Shown here in pieces: positions 1-8,134 of a DNA stretch of 64,000 bases (position 1 is the stretch's first letter; each line of letters opens with the position of its first letter). Both the position numbers and the translations under genes were made by a program. The stretch spans positions 186,001-250,000 of the forward strand of contig NZ_CP038256.1 in the NCBI RefSeq assembly GCF_004564075.1, written 5' to 3'. The stretch comes from Microbacterium sediminis (GTDB lineage: Bacteria > Actinomycetota > Actinomycetes > Actinomycetales > Microbacteriaceae). Under the pieces are notes generated by a model. The model had not been told where the DNA came from and did not search any database. It worked only from the letters and a program-made list of their open reading frames with translations.

Positions 1-2
1 CG

Positions 3-911
3 GGCGGCATGTTCGTGCAGTCGGCCGAGTTCGTGAAGGCCCACGGCGGCAAGCGGTCGGACATCTCCGTGTACGGGCAGGAGTTCACCGACACCACGTG
101 GAAGCTCGCGAAGATGAACCTCGCGCTGCGCGGCATCGAGGCTGATCTCGGCGAGAAGTCCGACGACTCGTTCGTCAACGACCTGCACCCCGACCTGCGC
201 GCCGACTACGTGATCGCGAACCCTCCGTTCAACGTGTCGGACTGGTGGGACGCGAAGCTCGCGAACGACCCGCGCTGGAAGTACGGCACCCCGCCGAAGG
301 GCAACGCGAACTTCGCGTGGGTGCAGCACTTCATCCACCACCTCAGCCCGAAGGGCACCGCCGGCTTCGTGCTCGCCAACGGATCCCTCTCTTCCAAGAG
401 CGGCGGCGAGGGCGAGATCCGCGAGAACCTCGTCCGCGCCGGACTCGTCGACTGCATCGTTGCGATGCCCGACAAGCTGTTCTTCAACACCGGCATCCCC
501 GTCGCCCTCTGGTTCGTCTCGAAGGACCGCGGCGGCAACGGACACCGCGAACGCCAGGGCGAGGTGTTGTTCATCGATGCCCGCAAGCTCGGCACCATGG
601 AGAGCCGCCGCCTGCGCGTGCTCGATGACGATGACATCGCGAAGATCGCCGACACCTACCACGCGTGGCGCAACCACGACGGCGGATACGAGGACGTCCC
701 CGGCTTCGCAAAGGCCGCAACACTCGACGAGATCGAGAAGCACGACTTCGTGCTCACCCCCGGTCGCTACGTCGGCGTCGAAGAAGCCGAGGCCGACGAC
801 GAGCCCATCGACGAGAAGATCACACGCCTCACGAGCGAGCTGCTCGCTGAGTTCGACCGTGGTGCCGAGCTCGAGAGGATCGTGCGCGAGAAGCTGGCAG
901 GACTGAAGTGA
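3..911 (+). CDS. hsdM: Type I restriction-modification methyltransferase subunit HsdM, 5' end outside window
   Basis: This is the C-terminal 302 residues of a type I N6-adenine methyltransferase subunit. The reading frame is open from base 3 and begins with GGMFVQS, the end of the SAM-binding motif I (usually GSGGMFVQS). The catalytic NPPF motif IV lies at 219-230, followed by NVSDWW. Later parts match the HsdM_N6_MTase fold, including the stretch that mentions FFNTGIPVALW. HsdM forms an M2S complex with HsdS, modifies adenines in the recognition site and is needed for restriction. The TGA stop (909-911) overlaps the GTG start of hsdS, so the two are translationally coupled. The N-terminal part of the gene lies before the window. 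There is no sign of damage in the visible part. Confidence 0.95.
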   Translation, partial: GGMFVQSAEFVKAHGGKRSDISVYGQEFTDTTWKLAKMNLALRGIEADLGEKSDDSFVNDLHPDLRADYVIANPPFNVSDWWDAKLANDPRWKYGTPPKGNANFAWVQHFIHHLSPKGTAGFVLANGSLSSKSGGEGEIRENLVRAGLVDCIVAMPDKLFFNTGIPVALWFVSKDRGGNGHRERQGEVLFIDARKLGTMESRRLRVLDDDDIAKIADTYHAWRNHDGGYEDVPGFAKAATLDEIEKHDFVLTPGRYVGVEEAEADDEPIDEKITRLTSELLAEFDRGAELERIVREKLAGLK

Positions 912-1513
912 ATCGCGAACGCATGATGCTTGGGGATGCGCTCGAGCTGCTGATCGACCATCGCGGAAAGACGCCAAAGAAGCTCGGCGGAGACTGGACG
1001 ACAGCAGGCCACCGCGTCGTGTCGGCCCTCAATATCAAGGGCAATCGAGTCGACGGCAACGATCACCACTACATCTCTGACGAGATGTACCGCCGTTGGA
1101 TGAAGGTCCCACTTCGCAAAGGCGATGTATTGCTCACATCCGAGGCGCCGACAGGTGAGGTCGCGTTCGTCGGCGACGACGTCGACTGGGCTATCGGTCA
1201 ACGCTTGTTCGCCTTGCGGGGACGTCCGGGGTTGCTTGACGGCCAGTACCTCTTCTACGCGCTGAGGGGTGGCCAGCTTCGGGACGACATGATGTCTCGA
1301 ACCACAGGAACCACCGTCCAGGGAATTCGACAGGCCGAGCTCGTCAGGGTGATGATCGAACTCCCGCCCCTCCCGGAGCAGCGTGCGATCGCTGCGACGC
1401 TCGGCGCGCTCGACGACAAGATCGAGTCCAATCGGCGCGCGGTGGACGCGATGAACGGACTCGTCGCTGCTGAGTTTGAACGGTGTTTCGGACGACGTGC
1501 GCTGACGTTGGAG

Positions 1514-1533
1514 CTAGGGCGTGTTGATCAAGA
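1514..1533 (+). repeat. Left target duplication and left inverted repeat of the IS
   Basis: CTAG (1514-1517) is the left copy of the 4-bp target duplication. It is followed by the 16-bp terminal inverted repeat GGCGTGTTGATCAAGA (1518-1533), identical to the complement of the right end. Weaker matching continues for a few bases beyond. Confidence 0.93.
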
Positions 1534-1580
1534 AGGTGCGGGGTGGCCAGCCGCCGTGAGTTGCGCGGGAGAATGGGCGT

Positions 1581-1910
1581 GTGAAGATCCAGGTGCTGCA
1601 TATCGAGGATTGCCCGAATTGGCAGGAGGCGGGCGATCGAGTACGGCTGGTGCTCGACTCGATCGGACGGGGCGATGTTCCGGTGGAGTTCGTGTTGATC
1701 CGCACCGAGGCTGAGGCGGTGAGCTCTGGTTTCGCGGGCTCGCCCACGATTCTTCTGGACGGTCAGGACTTGTTCCCGTCCCAGGGGAACACTGCCGACT
1801 TGGCGTGCAGGGTCTATCTGACCGAGCGCGGCTTTGCGGGTGCGCCGACGGTGGGACAGCTTGAGCGCACGCTGCAGGAGCGCGAAGCGCTCAGCGGAGA
1901 TCGGTCTTGA
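1581..1910 (+). CDS. Thioredoxin-fold-like small protein carried inside the IS
   Basis: This 109-residue protein starts MKIQVLHIEDCPNW and contains a cis-proline-like segment GSPTILLDGQD. It resembles the small thioredoxin-like proteins that accompany actinobacterial mercury-resistance genes, recalled from family knowledge and not checked. It has one CPNW cysteine, so a disulfide reductase role is doubtful and thiol or metal handling is more plausible. The GTG start lies exactly 6 nt after GAGAAT, which fits a weak leaderless promoter inside the IS. The last seven residues are encoded by sequence that overlaps the transposase 3' end, so the original C-terminus may have been replaced when the gene was captured. 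The gene lies wholly between the IS ends and would move with the element. Confidence 0.8.
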   Translation: MKIQVLHIEDCPNWQEAGDRVRLVLDSIGRGDVPVEFVLIRTEAEAVSSGFAGSPTILLDGQDLFPSQGNTADLACRVYLTERGFAGAPTVGQLERTLQEREALSGDRS

Positions 1911-2776
1911 TCCAGATCAGCGCCGCGGCGAGGCTGACGGCGGCTCGGTAGTTGCGGGCGAGTTTGTCCGAGCGCATCGCGATGCCGCGCCACTGCTTGA
2001 GACGGTTGAAGCAGCGTTCTACGACGTTGCGTCCCTTGTAGCGTTCCTTCTGCTTGTCGCCGAAAGCGATCGGCCGGCCCGGCTTCTTGCGGCGGTGCGC
2101 GATCTGGTCGTCCCGCTCGGGGATGGTCGCCGCGATCCTCCGGTCGCGGAGCCAGGCGCGGTTCGCCCTTGAGGGGTACCCCTTGTCGGCGAGCACCCGG
2201 TCGGGGCGGGTGCGGGGGCGGCCCTTCCCGTCGCGGGGAACGCGGATGTTCTCCAGCACCGCGCTCATCATCGTGGTGTCGTTGATGTTCCCGGCGGTGA
2301 TCATCATGCTCAGCGGCCGGCCGCGCCCGTCGCAGACCAGGTGCAGTTTGGTCGTCAGCCCGCCGCGGGAGCGTCCGATCCCGTGATCAGGCGGCTCGGA
2401 CCACGGATTCTTGTGATTCGGCACAGCCCCCTGTGTCCCGGGCGAGGGTCGCGCCGTGCTGATGCACGCGCGCGATCGTGGAGTCGATCGAGACGACCCA
2501 GTCGATTTCCCCAGCGGCGTCGGCCTGCTTCTGCACCTCGGTGAGCAGCTTCTGCCAGGTGCCGTCCCCGGCCCACCGGTTGAACCGCTTGTAGATCGAG
2601 TTCCACTTCCCGAACCGTTCCGGAACGTCACGCCACGGCGCACCGGTCCGGTACTTCCACGCCATCCCCTCGATAGCGAGCCGGTGATCCGTCCACGGCC
2701 GCGACCGACCGGTCACCGTCGGCATCAACGGCTCCATCACGGCCCACACCTCGTCAGAGATCTCCTGTCGCGTCAC
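1891..2776 (-). CDS. IS5/IS427-like DDE transposase in two overlapping frames
   Basis: Frame A starts at 2776 (MTRQEISDEVWAVMEPLMP) and contains the first catalytic Asp in VVSIDSTIARVH. Frame B carries the second Asp (VLADKGYPS) and the Glu (NVVERCFNRLKQWR), and ends IKTDLR at 1891. The switch point is near 2434-2438, where a run of five G on the coding strand precedes CTGTG. A +1 shift there joins LARDTGG to AVPNHKNPW, the order expected for a full transposase of about 295 residues. Two-frame transposases made by programmed shifting are usual in this group, so this is probably not a mutation. Expression needs frameshifting, which limits transposition. Confidence 0.9.
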
Positions 2777-2808
2777 CGTTCAAGACTCACCCACCGAGGA
2801 GCGGAACC

Positions 2809-2828
2809 TCTTGATCAACACGCCCTAG
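2809..2828 (-). repeat. Right inverted repeat and right target duplication of the IS
   Basis: TCTTGATCAACACGCC (2809-2824) is the exact complement of the left end. It is followed by the second CTAG (2825-2828). Removing 1518-2828 restores the hsdS frame. Confidence 0.93.
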
Positions 2829-3491
2829 GGGAGTTGGCGCGTGTGGTGGACTGCCTTCACTCAAAGAAGCCCTCCAGGGCTGATGCTGGCCAGACGCTGA
2901 TGCAACTCGACAATATTCGCGATGACGGCCTCGTTGACACGAGTAAGCGCTACACGATTACTGAGGACGACTATCGCAAGTGGTCGGCAAAGTTCGCGAC
3001 GCAGCCGTGGGACCATGTGATCACCAACGTTGGACGGATCGGCGCGGTCGCGCGAATCCCTCAGGGTTTCGTTGCTGCGCTGGGGAGAAACATGACCGGG
3101 ATCCGCCCCAATGATCCAACGGAGAGCGGGGCATTCATCTGCGCCGCGTTGCAGGCGCCGGCGGTGCGGCGCGAGATCGAGCTGCGAACTGACGCGGGGA
3201 CGATCATGAACGCACTGAATGTCCGGTCGATCCCTCACCTCCGACTGCCTAAGAGTTCGGCTGACGAGCGCCGCCGTTTCCACTCGCTAGTGGCGCCCAG
3301 GCTCATCCTGATGGATCACGCGCTGCAGGAGTCGCAACGTCTCGCCGCGCTCCGTGACGTGTTGCTCCCGGAGCTCCTCTCGGGGCGTATCCGCGTGCCG
3401 GCCGACGAGGTCGCGTGATCCGGATGTCGCCCGGGTCGTGTATCCATGTGGATGAAGGGGTAATCCACGTTCGCGCCGCGAAAGGGTCCGG

Positions 3492-6400
3492 ATGTCGCTG
3501 ATGAACGAGGCGGTGCTCGAGGAGAGCGCGCTCGGGTGGTTCGCTGAGCTGGGGTTCCACACGCTGAACGCGTCGCTCATCGCCCCGGGTGAGCCGGATT
3601 CGGAGCGGGTCTCGCTCAGCGAGTGCATCCTCGAGGGTCGCCTGCGTGATGCGGTGGCGCGGATCAACCCCGGCGCCACCGCCGACATGGTCGATGCCGC
3701 GGTGGGGGAGATCCTGGCGATCGGCGAGCAGAGCGCGATCGAGGAGAACAGGCGCATCCACCTGATCCTCACCCATGGCATCGGCGTGGAGTATCGCGAC
3801 GATGACGGCATCCTGCGCACCCGCCTGATGCGGGTGATCGACTTCGACAACCCGGATGAGAACGACTGGCTCGCCGCCAACCAGTTCACCATCCACGAGA
3901 ACAAGAACCGGCGCCCCGATGTGCTGGTATTCGTCAACGGACTGCCGGTGGCGCTGTTCGAGCTGAAGAACCCTGTCGCCGAGAACGCGACGATGCAGTC
4001 AGCGTGGAACCAGATCCAGACGTATCGGTCGGATATCCCCTCGGTGTTCCGCACGAACGTCGTCACGATCATCTCGGACGGCCTCTCGGCGGCGATGAGT
4101 ACCTTCACCGGGGCGTTCGAGCATTACGCGCCGTGGAAATCGATCGATTCGCCGACGCCGGTGCAAGGGAAGCCGTCCCTCGAGGTGCTGATCAAGGGCG
4201 TCTTCGAGAAGAAGCGGTTCCTCGATCTCGTCCGTAACTTCGTGGTGTTCAGCGATGAGACCACAAACGATGCGAAGACGGGCCAGTCGAAGCGTGTGCT
4301 CGTCAAGCGCGTGGCGAAGTACCACCAGTTCTGGGCGGTGAACGCGGCTGTTGAGTCGACGGTGCGCGCGTCGAGTCCGGACGGGGATCGGCGCGGTGGT
4401 GTCGTGTGGCACACGCAGGGGTCGGGCAAGAGCTTCGAGATGGTGTTCTACGCGGCGAAGGTCATGCAGGATCCGCGGATGATGAACCCGACGCTCGTGT
4501 TCATCACCGACCGCAACGACCTCGACGATCAGCTCTTCACCGACACGTTCGCGCCCGCGCACATCCTCCCCGAGACCCCGGTGCAGGCAGACTCCCGCGC
4601 CGACCTGCGCAAGCTCCTGACGCGCGCCTCGGGCGGGATCGTGTTCACGACGCTGCACAAGTTCGCGCCCGGGGACGCCGGCGACACCAACCCGGTGCTC
4701 ACCGACCGGCGCAACGTCGTCGTGATCGCGGACGAGGCGCACCGCTCCCAATACGGTCTGAAGGACCGGATGGACGCGCACGGCCGAGTGAAGCCGGGCC
4801 TGGCGAAGAGCATGCGCGACGCCCTGCCAGGTGCGACGTTCCTCGGCTTCACGGGCACGCCGATCGACGACGCGGACAAGTCCACGCGCGCGGTGTTCGG
4901 TGACTACATCGACGTGTACGACCTCACCCGTGCGGTGCAGGACGGCGCGACGGTGAAGATCTACTACGAGGCCCGCGTCGCCCCGCTCGATCTGTCCAAG
5001 GACGACAGGGAAGCGCTCGATGACCTCGCCGACGAGATCATCGACGGGGTCGACGAGAACACCGGCAACGACGCGAAGGCGAAGTGGTCGCGCATGGAGG
5101 CGATCGTCGGCGCCGAACCGCGCCTGGAGCGCATCGCCGAGGACATCGACGAGCACTGGGAGCGCCGCAAGATCGCCGCCTTCGGGAAGGCGATGATCGT
5201 CACGATGAGCCGCAAGATCGCGGTGCGCCTGTACGACAAGCTCGTCGCCAAGCATCCCGACTGGCATGACCCGGATCCGAAGAAGGGCAAGATCAAGGTC
5301 ATCATCACCGGGTCGGCCGCGAGCGAGCAGTGGGCACAGCCCCACATCTACTCGAAGAAGGTCCGCCAGGAGCTGCAGGCGCGGGCGAAGGACCCGGCCG
5401 ATCCGCTCGAGATCGTGATCGTCTGCGACATGTGGCTCACCGGGTTCGACGCGCCCGTGCTGCACACCATGTATGTCGACAAGTCCATGCGCGGCGCCGG
5501 CCTCATGCAGGCCATCGCCCGCGTCAACCGTCGATTCCGTGACAAGGACGGCGGCCTCATCGTCGACTACATCGGCCTGCTGTCCAACCTCGAAGACGCC
5601 CTCGCCGTGTACTCCCCGTCCGACAGGGAGCAGGCCGGCGTCCCGATCGACGAGGTAATCGACGTCATGCTCGAGAAGCACGACATCGTCAAGGCGATGC
5701 TGCATGAGCATCCCTATGATTCCTCGCCATCCCTGTCCGGCGCGGAACAGCTGCAGCAGATCGCGAGCATGGCGAACTTCGTCCTCGCCGATGACGGCCG
5801 CGCGAAGCGGTTCCTCGACCAGGTGCTCGCCCTCGTCAAGGCCCACTCGCTCGCCGGTGCTGACGACAGGGCGCGGGCGATCATGGACGACGTGCGGCTG
5901 TTCACGTCCGTGCGGGTCGCGGTGATGAAGCTCCAGAACCCGAACGATCGCCCCGGCGTGCGCCCGCAGGACCTCGACACCGCGTTCACGCAGCTCATGA
6001 ACGCGGCGGTCGCGGCCGACAAGGTCGTCGACATCTACGCCCGTGCCGGCATGAACTCGCAGGAGCTGTCGCTGCTGTCGGACGAGTTCCTCGAGTCGCT
6101 GAAGCACACCGAGCAGCCCAACCTGCAGCAGGCCCTGCTGCGGCGCCTGATGAACAACGAGATCCGGTCCCTGCGCCGCTCCAATATCGTGCAGGCGAAG
6201 AAGTTCTCCGAGATGCTCGACGCCGCGCTCACCAAGTACACCAACCGCACGCTCTCGACCGCGGAGATCATCGCCGAGCTGGTGAAGATGGCCAAGGAGA
6301 TGAAGGGCAAGACCGATGTCGCCAAGCGCGCCGAGGAACTCGGCCTGCGCATCGACGAGGTCGCGTTCTACGACGCCGTCGCCGAGAACGAATCCGCCGT

Positions 6401-6629
6401 GCTCGAGCTCGGCGACGAGACGCTCAAGAAGATCGTCCGCGAGCTGGTGATGAAGATCCGCAACTCCGTCACGATCGACTGGCGCAACAAGGAATCCGTC
6501 CAGGCCCAGATGCGCTCCCAGATCAAGCGCATCCTCGCCCGCTACAAGTACCCGCCGGACGGCCGCGAGCACGCGATCGAGCTCGTCATCCAGCAGGCCG
6601 CGCTGCTTGCGGATGGGGTGGCGGCGTGA
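3492..6629 (+). CDS. hsdR: Type I restriction subunit HsdR, translocase and endonuclease
   Basis: This is a complete HsdR of 1045 residues. The N-terminal nuclease domain shows the PD-(D/E)XK pattern: Asp in RPDVLVF near residue 140 and ELKNP near 155. The SF2 translocase follows, with Walker A HTQGSGKS near 307, the DEAH box VVIADEAHRSQYG near 410 and FTGTPI near 452. Motif V/VI sequences are LTGFDAPVLH and IARVNR. The C-terminal third is helical, as expected for docking to HsdM2S. HsdR uses ATP to pull DNA and cuts far from the unmodified site. The gene follows hsdS by 73 nt with no clear separate promoter. It looks intact although hsdS is broken, so restriction is probably silent at present. 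Confidence 0.97.
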   Translation: MSLMNEAVLEESALGWFAELGFHTLNASLIAPGEPDSERVSLSECILEGRLRDAVARINPGATADMVDAAVGEILAIGEQSAIEENRRIHLILTHGIGVEYRDDDGILRTRLMRVIDFDNPDENDWLAANQFTIHENKNRRPDVLVFVNGLPVALFELKNPVAENATMQSAWNQIQTYRSDIPSVFRTNVVTIISDGLSAAMSTFTGAFEHYAPWKSIDSPTPVQGKPSLEVLIKGVFEKKRFLDLVRNFVVFSDETTNDAKTGQSKRVLVKRVAKYHQFWAVNAAVESTVRASSPDGDRRGGVVWHTQGSGKSFEMVFYAAKVMQDPRMMNPTLVFITDRNDLDDQLFTDTFAPAHILPETPVQADSRADLRKLLTRASGGIVFTTLHKFAPGDAGDTNPVLTDRRNVVVIADEAHRSQYGLKDRMDAHGRVKPGLAKSMRDALPGATFLGFTGTPIDDADKSTRAVFGDYIDVYDLTRAVQDGATVKIYYEARVAPLDLSKDDREALDDLADEIIDGVDENTGNDAKAKWSRMEAIVGAEPRLERIAEDIDEHWERRKIAAFGKAMIVTMSRKIAVRLYDKLVAKHPDWHDPDPKKGKIKVIITGSAASEQWAQPHIYSKKVRQELQARAKDPADPLEIVIVCDMWLTGFDAPVLHTMYVDKSMRGAGLMQAIARVNRRFRDKDGGLIVDYIGLLSNLEDALAVYSPSDREQAGVPIDEVIDVMLEKHDIVKAMLHEHPYDSSPSLSGAEQLQQIASMANFVLADDGRAKRFLDQVLALVKAHSLAGADDRARAIMDDVRLFTSVRVAVMKLQNPNDRPGVRPQDLDTAFTQLMNAAVAADKVVDIYARAGMNSQELSLLSDEFLESLKHTEQPNLQQALLRRLMNNEIRSLRRSNIVQAKKFSEMLDAALTKYTNRTLSTAEIIAELVKMAKEMKGKTDVAKRAEELGLRIDEVAFYDAVAENESAVLELGDETLKKIVRELVMKIRNSVTIDWRNKESVQAQMRSQIKRILARYKYPPDGREHAIELVIQQAALLADGVAA

Positions 6630-6685
6630 CGGCTTCGCGGCCAGGACGCCTACGACAAGGAGCAAGCTGTTGATCCGGAGGCAAC

Positions 6686-7888
6686 GTGCACTGGGAAGAT
6701 GAGTATCGAGACCACCCGCTCTGGGACTCGATTTCCGCTGTGTTGGAAAAGCTCCTTGAACACGAAGCACAGGGCGACGATCACGTTGTGCGCCTCAGGT
6801 CTTTGCTCACATACGCCGCAGGGTTCGAGGAGAGCCCACACATTGCTATTTCACCAGCGCATCTCGGGACGGTGAAGCAGCTAGTAGATCAGATATCCCA
6901 GCAGGTCCCGCACAACGTCGCCTGGCCATTCAAAAACGGTAACCCGGCGGCGTTCTCTCAACTCGCGAGTTATGTTCGATCCTGGCCCTCGTCGGGACGA
7001 ACGACGTTGCAGGGGCTCGGGAAGCATGTGCGTAATGTGGAAGAGGCGATCGCGAAGCTCGACAAACGCATCACCGCACTCCGCGAGGAGCTTGAGAATG
7101 ATGTAGCCGATGCAAAGAACTCGGTCGCCGAACACCTGAGTGAGCAGGTTGCTTTGGTGGAGCAGAACACATCGCGCGTAGCCGACAAATTCAATGGACA
7201 GATCGAAGAGCTCACTGCTGAGCTCGCGCGCGTTCAGGAGGCGGTTGCGGACGCTGAGACGACGACGGTCGAGCAGAAGAAGCGTCTTGACGATGCCCTG
7301 AATAAGCATCAAGAACGCTTTGAAGAAGCTCAACAGAAGCGCGCTGATGAGTGGGTAAAGACCGTACGTGAGAATGACGAGGAAATCCAGCGGCACATGG
7401 CCGCGATGCGGAAGCACGAGGAGCAGTCGCGGAACGTACTCTCCGTGATCGGCGTGAATGCCGAAGCGTCCGAGTATGCGTCATACGCAGAGCAGCAAGA
7501 CCAGGCCGCAAACAGGTGGCGCAAGGGTGCAGTCATTGCGTACACAGCAGCAGCAGTCGTCTTCTTCGCCGCGATCCTCATCCCGATGCTCCCGGGTGTG
7601 GACATCGAACAGGGATGGTGGGAGTCCCTCATCCAGAAGCTGGGGGCTCCTGGGGGTGCGGCGGCCATCGGCTACTTCCTTCAGCGCGAGTCGGCTCAGC
7701 ATCGGAGGGAAGCGCGCACAGCAAAAGAGATCGAGCTGACCCTGACCGCGCTCGAGCCGTTTATCGCCAACCTCCATGACGACGAGCAACGTGCGATCCG
7801 ACTGGCAACCGCCAGTAAGGTCTTCGTCTCCGGGCAGAAGGTGACAGTCGCCACCCCGCGTGATGTCGAGACCAGCGGAGCAGGATAG
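6686..7888 (+). CDS. Coiled-coil membrane protein of unknown function beside the hsd genes
   Basis: I do not recognise a family for this 400-residue protein. The GTG start is preceded by a strong GGAGG. Residues about 105-255 form a long charged coiled coil rich in E, K, Q and A. Then comes a hydrophobic pair: GAVIAYTAAAVVFFAAILIP near 280-300 and a weaker segment around GGAAAIGYF near 325. A helical tail follows. The likely topology is two membrane helices with both long arms on the same side. The gene is visibly less GC-rich than its neighbours and uses codons such as AAT, ACA and CAT more freely, which suggests recent transfer. It lies 56 nt after hsdR and is probably the last gene of the island. 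A defence accessory or membrane sensor is possible but unproven. Confidence 0.75.
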   Translation: MHWEDEYRDHPLWDSISAVLEKLLEHEAQGDDHVVRLRSLLTYAAGFEESPHIAISPAHLGTVKQLVDQISQQVPHNVAWPFKNGNPAAFSQLASYVRSWPSSGRTTLQGLGKHVRNVEEAIAKLDKRITALREELENDVADAKNSVAEHLSEQVALVEQNTSRVADKFNGQIEELTAELARVQEAVADAETTTVEQKKRLDDALNKHQERFEEAQQKRADEWVKTVRENDEEIQRHMAAMRKHEEQSRNVLSVIGVNAEASEYASYAEQQDQAANRWRKGAVIAYTAAAVVFFAAILIPMLPGVDIEQGWWESLIQKLGAPGGAAAIGYFLQRESAQHRREARTAKEIELTLTALEPFIANLHDDEQRAIRLATASKVFVSGQKVTVATPRDVETSGAG

Positions 7889-7917
7889 TGCTCGTGAGCG
7901 TCGGTGGTCGAGCAATG

Positions 7918-7935
7918 CGCGCTCGATAGAGCGCG
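7918..7935. terminator. Hairpin after the restriction island
   Basis: CGCGCTC-GATA-GAGCGCG is a 7-bp perfect stem 30 nt after the preceding stop. It has no T tract, so termination is only possible. The rest of 7889-8134 holds no convincing gene. Confidence 0.35.
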
Positions 7936-8091
7936 AGGCGGCGGCGCCACGTTCCTTGGCATGCGGGGCGCCACTGAGCGACCGGGCCGCTGTCGCGGCG
8001 GTCTTGGCCATAGCTCACGGAATCCGAGCCGCGGATCACTGGCCACCTCCGCGCGGAAGCTACACGAGGACTGAGCGGTTACCCGACCGGC

Positions 8092-8119
8092 GGCGCCCCT
8101 CCCGACGCGGAGGGGCGCC
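8092..8119. terminator. Strong hairpin downstream of the J-domain gene
   Basis: GGCGCCCCTCC and GGAGGGGCGCC form an 11-bp perfect stem around a 6-nt loop. It lies just past the stop of the minus-strand J-domain gene and between convergent genes, so it may serve both. Confidence 0.6.
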
Positions 8120-8134
8120 GCGCCGTTCCCGGGC

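Larger units (their letters stand above)
1518..2824 (-). mobile_element. IS5-family (IS427-like) insertion sequence with a passenger gene
   Basis: A 1307-bp element is bounded by inverted repeats that begin GGCGTGTTGATCAAGA at both ends and by CTAG on each side. It contains a two-frame DDE transposase on the minus strand (1891-2776). Unusually for this group, which normally measures about 0.9 kb, it also contains a plus-strand gene of 109 codons (1581-1910) between the left repeat and the end of the transposase. The target CTAG agrees with the YTAR-type targets of the IS427 group. It interrupts hsdS. The transposase, both ends and the duplication look intact, so the element may still be mobile. 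The family call rests on transposase motifs seen by eye. Confidence 0.92.
908..3418 (+). pseudogene. hsdS: Specificity subunit hsdS, interrupted by an insertion sequence
   Basis: The gene is split into 908-1517 and 2829-3418 by an IS element. The left part (GTG start overlapping the hsdM stop) encodes the first target-recognition domain and the central conserved helix, seen in PPLPEQRAIAATLGALDDKI. The right part encodes the second target-recognition domain and a closing helix ending QRLAALRDVLLPELLSGRI. Joining the two parts with one copy of CTAG gives exactly 1200 nt, an uninterrupted frame of 399 residues, which is the normal HsdS size. The insertion is therefore recent and precise. As it stands the left fragment is read into the IS and stops at 1714 (268 residues, 203 of them native). 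Known truncated HsdS proteins can dimerise and still give a new specificity, so loss of function is likely but not certain. Confidence 0.93.

Noticed and set aside
2387-2776. Transposase as a disrupted pseudogene
   Set aside because: The frame change lies at a G run where two-frame IS transposases normally shift, all three DDE residues are present and both ends are intact.
3999-6770. Long minus-strand frame opposite hsdR
   Set aside because: It is a shadow of hsdR; the plus-strand product has all helicase motifs and the minus one has no recognisable domain.
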